Assembly (NCBI GenBank): GCA_024226555.1
Contig: JAAELO010000702.1
Coordinates: forward strand, 1-64,000
Length of the DNA stretch: 64,000 bases
Source of the DNA: Desulfobacterales bacterium
Lineage (GTDB): Bacteria; Desulfobacterota; Desulfobacteria; Desulfobacterales; JAAELO01
Direction: 5' to 3'
The notes under the pieces are model-generated. The model had not been told where the DNA came from and made no database searches. It was given only the letters and a program-made list of their open reading frames with translations. Shown here in pieces: positions 45,287-54,571 of this stretch. How positions within the stretch are numbered: the stretch's first letter is position 1; each line of letters opens with the position of its first letter. The position numbers were made by a program, and so were the translations under genes.

Positions 45287-46177
45287 TTAAACTTCAAGAT
45301 AAGAATCAGAGAAAAGAATATCTCCCATAATTACCTGATAAGTTTTATAACTATCAAGAAGCTCACCTGAAAGACTTGCAGGATCAGGAGCATTTCCGTC
45401 CATCATTCCGTAGATAAGATCAACAAGATCCTGTCTTTCACCTTTAGCAACTGCTGTCAGGTTAACATCTAAAGGATCTGCAATTACAGATTCCATACCA
45501 TAATACTGAAGCATAATCATATATGTAGTATTAATGATAGGTCTTAGGTGCTCGGGTGGTCCATTAGATATATTTGAAAGACCACATGTACTTCTTGAAC
45601 CAGGAGCTATGTCCTGAAGCATTGCCTGGAAGTTAAGAAGACTGATAGCCTGCTGCTGCTGAATATTTACAGGAGTAACAATTCCATCAACCCAGATTCT
45701 CTCATTTTCAATACCTGCTTCATTTGCAGCATAAAGAAGTTCAACAGCAAGTGCTGCTCTCTCATTTTCGTCTCTTGGAAGACCTTCAGGTCCCCACATT
45801 AGAGCAACAAAATCTGCATTATACTCAGCTGCAAGAGGGATCATTTTCTCATATCTCTCAGGACGAGCCATGATAGAGTTAATTATATGAGGCTGATCAC
45901 TTGGCTGTAGCACCTTTAAAGAAGCTTCAATAGCTGCAATATTAGATGTATCAAGAAGAAGTGGCATTTCCGGTACAACTTCCTGAACTACCTGACAAAC
46001 CCAAGGCATCAATTCAACACCATCTTTTTTTGCAGGTCCAAGATTTATATCAACATAATCCATGCCAGCTTCTTTCTGAGCTAAAGCTTCAGCTTTAATC
46101 GGCTCTGGATCTCTTTCTTTGAACGCTCTACCAATTTTAGTAGATATAACGTTTAAACTTTCACCAAATAGTATCAT
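45287..46177 (-). CDS. acsE: Methyl-THF:corrinoid/iron-sulfur protein methyltransferase
   Basis: 296 aa, pterin-binding TIM barrel moving the methyl group from methyl-THF to the cobalt of the corrinoid protein AcsCD. The start is the ATG at 46177 directly behind GGAGG (an upstream GTG would put this site inside the gene). Motifs: IGRAFKERDPEPIKAEALAQKEAGMDYVDINLGPA, LLLDTSNIAAIEASL, STCGLSNISNGPPEHLRP. It begins 25 bp past the acsC terminator, so either readthrough or an own promoter expresses it. Confidence 0.94.
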   Translation of the reverse strand: MILFGESLNVISTKIGRAFKERDPEPIKAEALAQKEAGMDYVDINLGPAKKDGVELMPWVCQVVQEVVPEMPLLLDTSNIAAIEASLKVLQPSDQPHIINSIMARPERYEKMIPLAAEYNADFVALMWGPEGLPRDENERAALAVELLYAANEAGIENERIWVDGIVTPVNIQQQQAISLLNFQAMLQDIAPGSRSTCGLSNISNGPPEHLRPIINTTYMIMLQYYGMESVIADPLDVNLTAVAKGERQDLVDLIYGMMDGNAPDPASLSGELLDSYKTYQVIMGDILFSDSYLEV

Positions 46178-46202
46178 TACTACCTCCACAAAATAATGTA
46201 AT

Positions 46203-46230
46203 AAAAAAAAGCCGAAGAATCGGCTTTTTT
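46203..46230 (-). terminator. Intrinsic terminator directly after acsC
   Basis: AAAAAAGCCGA / TCGGCTTTTTT with an AGAA loop, beginning 3 nt past the acsC stop codon. Placed inside the acs gene run, it could lower acsE expression relative to acsCB. Confidence 0.85.
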
Positions 46231-46232
46231 AT

Positions 46233-47576
46233 TTATACTTTTGTTTTAAGAAAAGCAGGTAAATGTGCTGCTTCTCTAGGACCAACTGTAATAGTCCAAC
46301 CTGCAAGTTCCTCTTCAACGTCACCTGCAATTGCTGCTGCAAAACCTGGAATAATAAGCTCTGTATGCTTAACTTTATCCATGATTCCAGACTTTTTAAT
46401 AAACATTCCAACATCATCTCCACTGAATTTTCCAGCAGCCCATGCTGTAAGAACTGAAAGCCCTTCACACTCTTTAATTAGTAACCATGTTGGAACCTTA
46501 CTGGCTTCGATCTCACCACATACGATGAAATAGGTCAGAGCAAAGTTTGTAGTTACAAGAACAGGTGAGTTCTCATCCGGGTTACCAACTGGGAAGATTC
46601 CCTCATCAACTGTCATTGGTCTCTGAGGATCTGTAAATATGTTCAATCTTTCAAGAAGAAGCGGGAATAGTGATTCAGCTGTAAAATCTGAAAGAACAAC
46701 AACACCGCCGTATTTTGCAACAAACATACCTGCAATAAGAGCTTCCATATCAACATTAGTAGCCATTTCACATGGAAACGTAATTGTTGGAAAACCAAGA
46801 GCTTTATTATTTTCTTTAAGAGCTGCACGTCTTATAACGATCTGATCTTCAATTGCCTGCTTCATATCTCTTGAACCAGTATCAATTACAAGATCTTTTA
46901 GCCCCATTCCAGTAAGTTTTTCAGTAAGTGCTACAACGCCTTCAACTGAATCTGACTTAACTGCAAGTGGTAGATCATTATCAAGAGCAATTGCTCCATA
47001 AGCATCTGCTGTTGCTTCAGTTGCTGCATATATTAATGGACGTTTGAAACCACAAGCTTCAACACCAGCTTTCATAACTTCGATATCTTCAGTCATTAAG
47101 ATAATATTAAATTCTGAAGTTTCTGCTACAGTTTTTGCAACTGTTGCAAAAGTGTCTTTATCTCCATCAACATCTTTAATTGCTGCAAGTTCAGGTCTTA
47201 AGTTTAAACCAACTCTTTCATACTGGAATGCATTCCAAACCTTTAGCTTTTTCTCAAGATCATCTTTAGTAATATCTGATTCTATAATAGCTGAAAGAAG
47301 TGTTGGGTTAAAAAATGTTTTCTCATGTCTGTAAAGAACAGTTTCTCCACCAGTTGTTGCTTTTCTTACACCTTTACCTACTACAACAGGTCTGATTGGA
47401 GGTGCTGATGCTGCATCTAATTGTTCTCTTGCTTCATCCGAAACATAAGGACAAGCATCCAGCTCTGCTTTACCAGAAGCCAAATTCATTGCAAATGCAA
47501 GACATGTTGGAACACCGCATTCTTTACAGTTTGTTCCCGGCAGTAATTTAAATATCTGTATTCCGGTTAATGCCAT
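46233..47576 (-). CDS. acsC: Corrinoid/iron-sulfur protein, large (gamma) subunit
   Basis: 447 aa. The N-terminal 4Fe-4S motif CKECGVPTCLAFAMNLASGKAELDACP reduces the corrinoid; a TIM barrel and C-terminal cobalamin-binding domain follow (NFALTYFIVCGEIEASKVPTWLLI, then the tail GFAAAIAGDVEEELAGW). It forms the heterodimer with AcsD and carries the methyl group from AcsE to AcsB. Start follows AAGGAG. Length is typical. Confidence 0.95.
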   Translation of the reverse strand: MALTGIQIFKLLPGTNCKECGVPTCLAFAMNLASGKAELDACPYVSDEAREQLDAASAPPIRPVVVGKGVRKATTGGETVLYRHEKTFFNPTLLSAIIESDITKDDLEKKLKVWNAFQYERVGLNLRPELAAIKDVDGDKDTFATVAKTVAETSEFNIILMTEDIEVMKAGVEACGFKRPLIYAATEATADAYGAIALDNDLPLAVKSDSVEGVVALTEKLTGMGLKDLVIDTGSRDMKQAIEDQIVIRRAALKENNKALGFPTITFPCEMATNVDMEALIAGMFVAKYGGVVVLSDFTAESLFPLLLERLNIFTDPQRPMTVDEGIFPVGNPDENSPVLVTTNFALTYFIVCGEIEASKVPTWLLIKECEGLSVLTAWAAGKFSGDDVGMFIKKSGIMDKVKHTELIIPGFAAAIAGDVEEELAGWTITVGPREAAHLPAFLKTKV

Positions 47577-47610
47577 TATTGTCTCTCCTTATAAAAAGAA
47601 TGATATTTCA

Positions 47611-47646
47611 GATTGTACAACAATCTTAAAAAACTGTTGTACAATC
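47611..47646. repeat. 12-bp perfect inverted repeat between acsB and acsC
   Basis: GATTGTACAACA / TGTTGTACAATC with a 12-nt loop. There is no T-run after the stem, so it is more likely an mRNA processing or stabilising hairpin than a terminator; a protein site is the alternative. Confidence 0.6.
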
Positions 47647-47663
47647 AATCATTCATTTAATTA

Positions 47664-49877
47664 TTATCCAATTAAAGGATCCATTGAAAGAGCAGGATGA
47701 CCTTTTTCCTGAAGGAATGGAAGAATTTCGTCTTCAGTAATTCCAACAGTTTCATCGGCTATCATATCATACAAGCCAGGTACACCCATCTCTTCTCCAC
47801 GAGCTATAATTCTGTCTTTTAGCTCTTCTTTCATCATTTTAGGCATCCAAACCATTCTCAAAATACCACCATCTCCTAAGATGAATTTCTTTTGAGTTAC
47901 ATTAAATTTGGAGTGTCCAATGAAACCTGGAGAAGAAGCACCACCACCCATAACACCGGCAAGTGTTGTAAACTTCATACCACAAGGTGTTTCACCCATA
48001 TATTCTCTGTTAACAGTCATAACACCGTTACAAGCTGGAAGCATTGCTGCAATAGCTTCACAACAACCGCAGGTTGTCATTGGCTCTGTTACCATTGAAT
48101 AGAAGTTGTACTGTTTGATTGCTCCTCTTGATGCTTTAGCTATGAAATCGTTAACACCTTTCCACATACCAAGTACTGGATCAAGGCATTCACCTTTTTC
48201 AATTGGCTGATTTGGTCCGGTTGGATTGATTTCAAAAGAAGCTTTACAGTCCATCCAGTTGTAAGCACCGCAAAGACCTGTTCTTTCAGGACTAACTGTA
48301 CAAACATGACTTGGAGCAAAAGACTGACATAGAGAACATGAGTAGTAGATTTCAACGTCTTCATCTGTCATTGAATCAACTCTTGAGTCTCTTACTGTGT
48401 AGTCACTTTTAGCTTGCTTAGTCATCTTAGCAACTTCTTTTTCATCTGTGAAAAGAGTTACTTCAACTTTATCAACTATTTTTGTGAAATCCTGATGAAA
48501 CTTAGCATGAAGAGCAACACCAATGTGTTCAAGAGTAAAGCCCTTATCAACAGCAGACTTACTAACTCTAACCCATGCAATATCTCTCTGTCCAATGTGC
48601 TGGATTCCCTGAATATAGTTAACAAGGTGGTGAATCTGGCGTTCCATGATTGGTTCGAAATCTTCCTGGAACTCACGTCCGGCGATTTTCACATAAATAC
48701 CAAGTGCAAAAGTCTCACCTTCTTTGATCTCTCCAAGATTTGGACCAACAACAGTAACTTTACCATCTTCTATATCGCCTAACTGAGCCATTTTAACAAA
48801 CTCAGTACATTGTGTTCTACCGCCACCACACTGTGCGTAAAGGTCGTCTTTTCTAACTCTCTCACCTTCAAATGCAGGACCGAATGCACAAGGAATCTTA
48901 ATTTCAGAAACTGAAACTTTAAGTCCTCTTACCTCAACTGACTTCTGACACATGTCTTCATGTGCAACAGGAGCAACAACGTGCTCATAAGTACAAATAC
49001 CAGTTGGTAGAATTTCAGGAATCGGAGTATCTGCAAGTGTTGGGAATCCCCAGTTAACACACCCAGCTGCTGCAACACCCCACTCGGTTCCAACATCACC
49101 AAGTGCGTTAACAAAAGCAAAGATTCTCTCTTTGTTGTACATAAGCATTTTTCTGTAATCACCAGGCTGTACACCACCAAATGCCATAGCTGCTCTGTTG
49201 GCAAAACCAAGAGCAAAAACAGCCGATGAGATATCCGGACCAAATGGAACGATACGGGTATTCCAACCAACCTGCATTCCAGCTTCAAGACACTGCTCAA
49301 TAAGAGTAGTACCGTTATGACTGGCAGCACAGAAAATATAAAGACTCTTTTTCTGGTAATCTTCAACTAACATCTTTGCAATTTCAGGACTTGGAGCTGC
49401 ACCAACCATAGCTGCAAAACCAGGAGCTGAACCATCAACAAATTCAACACCACGCTTTCTAAGGATAGTATCATCTGCTGCACCAACCCAAAGCTTACCA
49501 TTTTCTATATCTGGATCTTCCTGAGCAATGTAAAAATCAGGTTCATTTAAATATCTTAGAGCTTCTTTTATTTCATAAGCGATGATACCAGCCATACCAG
49601 CATCTAATAATGGTCCCAAATAGGGAAGCCAGTTTTTAAGCTTAATATGAGGTGGTAAAAGGCCTCTTGCAAACTCTAAAGGCTTCTTTAGGTCTTCAAG
49701 TGTTTCTACTTTAATTCCAAGTAGTGAGTAGATTACTGGAAGATAGTAAGCCGTATTTGGAAATCCAACTTTAGTAGAGGCATCAAATGATGCAAGGGCT
49801 CTAGTAAGTTGCCCTTCAACCTCTGCAACGACTTTGTAACCACCCTGGATGGCGGCAAATGCGATCAACTTCGACAT
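47664..49877 (-). CDS. acsB: Acetyl-CoA synthase (CODH/ACS alpha subunit)
   Basis: 737 aa, forms acetyl-CoA from CO, methyl and CoA at a nickel-nickel-4Fe-4S A-cluster. The N-terminal domain (about 1-310) that docks to CODH is present, so this is the full bacterial form. A-cluster ligands are visible in CSLCQSFAPSHVC and GLCGAYNWMDCKA, and the CxC of MTTCGCCEAIAAMLP. Start follows AAGGAGG. It lies 75 bp after the CODH gene. Confidence 0.96.
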   Translation of the reverse strand: MSKLIAFAAIQGGYKVVAEVEGQLTRALASFDASTKVGFPNTAYYLPVIYSLLGIKVETLEDLKKPLEFARGLLPPHIKLKNWLPYLGPLLDAGMAGIIAYEIKEALRYLNEPDFYIAQEDPDIENGKLWVGAADDTILRKRGVEFVDGSAPGFAAMVGAAPSPEIAKMLVEDYQKKSLYIFCAASHNGTTLIEQCLEAGMQVGWNTRIVPFGPDISSAVFALGFANRAAMAFGGVQPGDYRKMLMYNKERIFAFVNALGDVGTEWGVAAAGCVNWGFPTLADTPIPEILPTGICTYEHVVAPVAHEDMCQKSVEVRGLKVSVSEIKIPCAFGPAFEGERVRKDDLYAQCGGGRTQCTEFVKMAQLGDIEDGKVTVVGPNLGEIKEGETFALGIYVKIAGREFQEDFEPIMERQIHHLVNYIQGIQHIGQRDIAWVRVSKSAVDKGFTLEHIGVALHAKFHQDFTKIVDKVEVTLFTDEKEVAKMTKQAKSDYTVRDSRVDSMTDEDVEIYYSCSLCQSFAPSHVCTVSPERTGLCGAYNWMDCKASFEINPTGPNQPIEKGECLDPVLGMWKGVNDFIAKASRGAIKQYNFYSMVTEPMTTCGCCEAIAAMLPACNGVMTVNREYMGETPCGMKFTTLAGVMGGGASSPGFIGHSKFNVTQKKFILGDGGILRMVWMPKMMKEELKDRIIARGEEMGVPGLYDMIADETVGITEDEILPFLQEKGHPALSMDPLIG

Positions 49878-49952
49878 ATCTTTTCCTCCTTCTTTGAGGA
49901 TTTTCTTAATCCTATTTTAATAAGGATGATATTTATAAATTAAAACATTTTA

Positions 49953-51971
49953 CTATGCGTCAATTGCCTGTCTTGCTTCCATATCCATAAGAACTCTTTC
50001 TCTGGCTTTATCAATTCCAAGCTCTTTACGTTTTTTATCGATATGTGCAATCATTTTGTGTGCATGCTTTAATGGATCTGGCTCTACATCCCACATTCCA
50101 CCATATATTTTTTCCATATCTTTACATAGGTGATCATGGAAAACAGGAGCTCCTGATGTTGGTAGAGTACCGCCAAATATTGTATAGATACCTGAAGAAA
50201 CTACATATTGACCGATAGCTATAGCTTTTTCACTCATCCATTCAGGTGCACTACCTGCAACTGGCCAGTCACAAATATCTTTACCTAAACCACCTGCATT
50301 AACAACCTCTGTTGCTGCAAGAAGAATACGGCTATTATCAACACAAGAACCCATGTGAAGTACTGGTGGAATACCAACTGTTTCACAAACCTCAGCAAGA
50401 CCAGGTCCACAGAAAGCAGCTGCAGATTCAGGAGCAAGAAGCCCTTCCATTGCGCAAGCTATCGCATTACATCCGGTTGTAAGTACAAGAACATCATTTT
50501 TTATAAGTTCTTTAACAACTTCAATGTGAGCATTATTCATTTTCGATCTAACATTGTTACACCCAACAACACCAGCTACACCACGGATTCTACCATTAAT
50601 TATATTATCATTTAGTGTGTAATATGTACCTCTAAAGGTTCCACCTAAGTGATACTGAATAGATTCCACACTAAAACCTGCTATCTGAGTTGCTTTATAA
50701 TTAGGGATCATTACCTCAGATCCACGGTTTTTAAAGTTCTCAATAGCCATTGTAAGTATTTTTTTTGCATCTTCCATTGCATGGTGTTCATCAAACTCAA
50801 TATGGATAACATTTTTCTGTTCCATTTTTGCGATTGGGTGAGTCGTAATCAGATGTGTGTGGAAACATTTTGCAACGTTTGCAAGACTCTGAAAAACACA
50901 CTGAACATCAACAACCATAGCATCACAAGCACCTGTGATAATCGCAAGTTCCTGCTGAAGGAATGTTCCTGCTGGTGGAACTCCATGTCTTTGTAACATT
51001 TCATTCGCTGTACAGCATATTCCACCAAGCTGAATGCCTTTAGCACCATGTTTTTGAGCAAGCGCAATCATTTCAGGGGATTGGGAAGCAGCAACTATCA
51101 TCTCGGAAAGAACAGGTTCATGACCATGTACAATAACATTTACATGATCCTCTTTCATAACACCCAGGTTAGCTTCTGATTCAAGTGGTGAAGGAGTACC
51201 AAACATTATGTCCTGAAGATCAGTTGCAAGCATTGCTCCGCCCCAACCATCAGCAAGAGCAGCTCTTGTACCCTGCTTCATAAGGTTTTTATAATCCTGG
51301 TCAACGCCCATGTGGGTTCTGTGCATTATTTCAACTATTTCACGATCTATGTTTCTTGGCTTTACACCTTCTTTAGTCCATTTATCATAAAGGGGCTTTG
51401 GAGCACGCTTAAGATAAAGAAGCTCTCCTTCATCTTTACCCCACTCTTTAAGAGCTGCTTCACCAACTTCTAAAGCTATCTCATAAACATCCCTATCCTG
51501 CATTTCGCCATCAACTTCAACCTGTGTTTCAACACCCAGATGTGGAGCTGTTGCCATTAGCTTAGGAATATCTTTTATCTGGTAATCGCCTTCTTTTCTT
51601 GCTGCTGAAAGGAAAACTTCTGCAACTGCTCTACCATGATCTGAGTGAGCCGCAGCACCACCAGCAATCATTCTTACAAAGTTTCTTGCAGCAATAGTAT
51701 TTGCAGTTGCTCCGCAAATACCTTTTCTTTCATCTTCACCTTCTATACCATTTTTAGGTAGTGGAAGACGACATGGTCCCATGGCACAGTTTTTACAACA
51801 TGTACCCTGAACACCGATATTACACTGTTTCATATTTTCAGCTCTGTCAAAAACTGTTTCAATTCCGAGTTTTTGAGCATGAGCAACCATTTGTCTTGTT
51901 GCCGGATCTATAGACACTGTAGCTGCATCAGCTAATTTGGGAGCTTTTTTAGCTTTTTTTTCATCTGCCAT
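49953..51971 (-). CDS. cooS: Carbon monoxide dehydrogenase catalytic subunit
   Basis: 672 aa (equivalent to AcsA), reduces CO2 to CO at the Ni-Fe-S C-cluster. CNIGVQGTCCKNCAMGPCRLP contains the ligands of the D and B clusters. GGICCTANEML, TGCNAIACAMEGLL, HMGSCVDNSRI and GIYTIFGGTLPTSG carry C-cluster Cys/His and a catalytic lysine region. It is followed by acsB. The start at 51971 has GAGGAGG upstream. The next bases (GGAACCTCTAATGG) equal the terminal repeat of the window's MITE family. Confidence 0.96.
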   Translation of the reverse strand: MADEKKAKKAPKLADAATVSIDPATRQMVAHAQKLGIETVFDRAENMKQCNIGVQGTCCKNCAMGPCRLPLPKNGIEGEDERKGICGATANTIAARNFVRMIAGGAAAHSDHGRAVAEVFLSAARKEGDYQIKDIPKLMATAPHLGVETQVEVDGEMQDRDVYEIALEVGEAALKEWGKDEGELLYLKRAPKPLYDKWTKEGVKPRNIDREIVEIMHRTHMGVDQDYKNLMKQGTRAALADGWGGAMLATDLQDIMFGTPSPLESEANLGVMKEDHVNVIVHGHEPVLSEMIVAASQSPEMIALAQKHGAKGIQLGGICCTANEMLQRHGVPPAGTFLQQELAIITGACDAMVVDVQCVFQSLANVAKCFHTHLITTHPIAKMEQKNVIHIEFDEHHAMEDAKKILTMAIENFKNRGSEVMIPNYKATQIAGFSVESIQYHLGGTFRGTYYTLNDNIINGRIRGVAGVVGCNNVRSKMNNAHIEVVKELIKNDVLVLTTGCNAIACAMEGLLAPESAAAFCGPGLAEVCETVGIPPVLHMGSCVDNSRILLAATEVVNAGGLGKDICDWPVAGSAPEWMSEKAIAIGQYVVSSGIYTIFGGTLPTSGAPVFHDHLCKDMEKIYGGMWDVEPDPLKHAHKMIAHIDKKRKELGIDKARERVLMDMEARQAIDA

Positions 51972-52041
51972 TAGAGGTTCCTCCTCATATTAGTAGTATC
52001 TGATGAATCTAAATTTCAGATACTTTTCCTTTATTAAGCAA

Positions 52042-53577
52042 TTAGACTCTTTTGTGAATCCTGTCTAATGAGTAGAGTATTTTACCAAGCATATCTTTTT
52101 GATCAGCATTTGCTGTCATAGCTGCCTTACTCTTAGACGTAGCTTCAGCACGTTTTACCTGAGAATCAGCTTTTGCTTTCTCACGCTTTAATCTAAGCTC
52201 AGCTGCTTCCTGCTCTCTCTTCTCATGAGCATCAGCTTCAGCTTTTTCAGCGTTATCTTTCTTAGCCTGTGCTACTGCTGCTGCATCTGCCTTAGCTTTT
52301 GCTTCAGCATCTGCTTTAGCCTTTGCATCTGCTTCGGCCTGAGCTTTAGCATTTGCTGCTGCCTGAGCCTGAGCTGCTGCTTCATCTACAACCGGAGCGG
52401 CTGCAACTGGAGCTGCTTTCTTAGCTGCGGCTTTTTTAGGAGCTGCTTTTTTAGCTACTGCTTTTTTAGGAGCGGCTTTCTTAGCTGCTGCTGCTTTTTT
52501 AGGAGCTGCTTTCTTAGCTGCTGGTTTCTTTTCCTCTTCTATTGTTAGATCTGGTTTTGCTGCAAGAGCTGCAAAATCAACATCTACTTCAGCCATCAAT
52601 TTGGAGATAGGATCAACTGAACCAGCCGTACCGCCATCACAAATGCAATCAATGAATGCTTTTGTAAGTCTGATAGCTTCAGGGTGTCTCATAATAAGAA
52701 CATCACCACCGGAAACTAAATATGAAACAGCACCAACTGCTTCCATTAGAATTCCACGTTTTTCAGGGTCACCTAATTCAGGAGCTTCTTCAACAGTTTG
52801 CTTAGCTTCTTTACATTTCCAAACTTCATTTCCAAGGTTATTTATAATAGGATATTGAAGTTTATCATCTCCCTGAGCCATTGCTGCCATTAGAAGTCTT
52901 TCCATTACAGAATATGAATATTCCATTCCGTAACCAAGACCACCAGTAGTAGGATCAATTAGAACCCTATCCATTGGCATACCAAGGTTTTCAAGAAGTA
53001 TGTTTATCTGTTTTGCTAAGTTTACATCGATCGGAGAGGAGGAGATTATTGTATGACCATAACCCATTGCACTTGCTGCAATACCTTTATGGTTTTTCTC
53101 TTCAACCGGTCCTAAGATTAACTGCTCACCTTCACAATCTTCAGATATTTTTTTAAGAACATCTTCGTCTTTTTGAGGTGCACCTGTTCCCCATATAATA
53201 AGTGGAACATCAACAGCGCCTAAAATTTTCTTCACTGTTTTTACAGAATCTTCTGGTGAGACATCCTGATCGTTTGGATCAGTACTTTTTAGTTGTAGAA
53301 CAAGAATATCTGCGCCATATTCTTCTACACATTTTTTTGCCCACGCAGCTGTGTCACTAACAACGTCCTTAAATGGAGCAAGAGCAGCTTCCGGCCAATC
53401 TGTAGGTTCCATATCCCAAATTTCCATAGCAATTTTGGGCTTGTTAGGAATGTCTCCTTCGAATTGATAAAATGGATAGCTAGTTCTTCCACCAACGGTA
53501 ACAGCTTTATCACCTTTTCCAATGGAGATTGATCTGATGCTACCGGCATAGGATTCTTTAGTAATGTCAAATCCCAC
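52042..53577 (-). CDS. acsD: Corrinoid/iron-sulfur protein, small (delta) subunit with Ala/Lys-rich tail
   Basis: 511 aa; the family is usually about 310-320 aa. Residues 1-345 or so are the TIM barrel (VKTVKKILGAVDVPLIIWGTG, LIDPTTGGLGYGMEYSYSVMERL, ISSSPIDVNLAKQINILL). Residues about 346-470 are low complexity: first histone-H1-like repeats of KKAAPKKAA type, then an Ala/Lys/Glu-rich segment likely to form a long helix. A final segment (DQKDMLGKILYSLDRIHKR) looks ordered. The start is GTG at 53577 after AAGGAGG. It is the first gene of the acs operon. The tail might bind nucleic acid, tether the complex, or act as a spacer. Confidence 0.92.
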   Translation of the reverse strand: MGFDITKESYAGSIRSISIGKGDKAVTVGGRTSYPFYQFEGDIPNKPKIAMEIWDMEPTDWPEAALAPFKDVVSDTAAWAKKCVEEYGADILVLQLKSTDPNDQDVSPEDSVKTVKKILGAVDVPLIIWGTGAPQKDEDVLKKISEDCEGEQLILGPVEEKNHKGIAASAMGYGHTIISSSPIDVNLAKQINILLENLGMPMDRVLIDPTTGGLGYGMEYSYSVMERLLMAAMAQGDDKLQYPIINNLGNEVWKCKEAKQTVEEAPELGDPEKRGILMEAVGAVSYLVSGGDVLIMRHPEAIRLTKAFIDCICDGGTAGSVDPISKLMAEVDVDFAALAAKPDLTIEEEKKPAAKKAAPKKAAAAKKAAPKKAVAKKAAPKKAAAKKAAPVAAAPVVDEAAAQAQAAANAKAQAEADAKAKADAEAKAKADAAAVAQAKKDNAEKAEADAHEKREQEAAELRLKREKAKADSQVKRAEATSKSKAAMTANADQKDMLGKILYSLDRIHKRV

Positions 53578-54571
53578 AATTACCTCCTTGTCGATGAAAT
53601 TAAATTTATTTCAGGATAGAATTTGTTTATTGCCAAAACACCTTTGGTATTAATAAATTCCCCTGTCTTCAATATTTTCACTTCTTTTCTCATCTACGTT
53701 CGGTAGATGTTATAAACTTTTGCACCGTTCGTAATCACAACATAAAATAAACCACATTAAAAATATTAATCCATTCATTTTAAAAATACTTACTCGGTAA
53801 GGAGGAATAGTATGTAGATTGTAGCTTAATTCCATTTACACTTCAGCTGTTGCAATCTTAAACAAATGTTAAAGAGCACTAAAAATTGAAACTTATGTAA
53901 TTAAACAAAACAACAAGGCTGAAAAAGCCTTTTTTTCGAAAAAATCTAAAGGAAGACAGTTTTACCTGTCCTTGCTAAAAGCAACAATATCAATAATCTA
54001 TATAATAAAAGAATTCATTTATTATTTATAATTAACTAATATTGTGAATATGCTGTTAGTTTGTTTAACAAGTGGCCCCGGCACTGTCAACCCAAAATCC
54101 AAACGAACATTGGTTCTGATAAATAATTCAGCGTATCCGTCATTGCATCAACTTAAATAAAATGAATAAGTATTCATAAATTCAATGCATTAGGATTTAT
54201 TTTATTTGTTAACCTTTTTATAAAATAAACACATTCTTTTTTATATATCAAAATCTAAAAAAAATTCTTGACTGACAACGTTCTTTGAGACAAAATCCAA
54301 AAAATATCTAAAGGATGCAGCTAAACAAATTACTCCACAATTTATGTTTTTTTTTAAATTGTATATATTGAATTGTTAGAGATTTGATTCAATAGAAAAA
54401 GATTTACAGTTCTTCAAAGAAAAACGTTCCATATTTTATTTTACATTTTTAGAGGTTTTGAGTGTTCAAAACTTCTACAGAATAGATGTATCAGTTTGCA
54501 AATTGTAAAAGTAAGGTTAATGAACCCCTTTTACAAAAATCCATTACTTTAAAATAAAGGGATAATTTATT
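53578..54571. other. Divergent regulatory region between acs and fhs operons
   Basis: About 1 kb without a gene. It holds a perfect hairpin CATCTAC-GTTCG-GTAGATG at 53691-53709, and at 53801 a strong ribosome-binding site followed by ATG-TAG, a start directly followed by a stop. It also holds an intrinsic terminator at 53915-53936. It must contain the promoters of both operons; I could not fix a -24/-12 or -35/-10 pair with confidence. Confidence 0.55.
53915..53936 (+). terminator. Small intrinsic terminator in the divergent region
   Basis: AAGGCT-GAAA-AAGCC(T) followed by TTTTTTT on the plus strand. No plus-strand gene precedes it, so it may end a leader or small RNA that begins near 53800. 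Confidence 0.6.

Noticed and set aside
52225-52548. 107-aa Cys/Phe/Ser-rich plus-strand frame
   Set aside because: Antisense shadow of the Ala/Lys-rich repeats of acsD.
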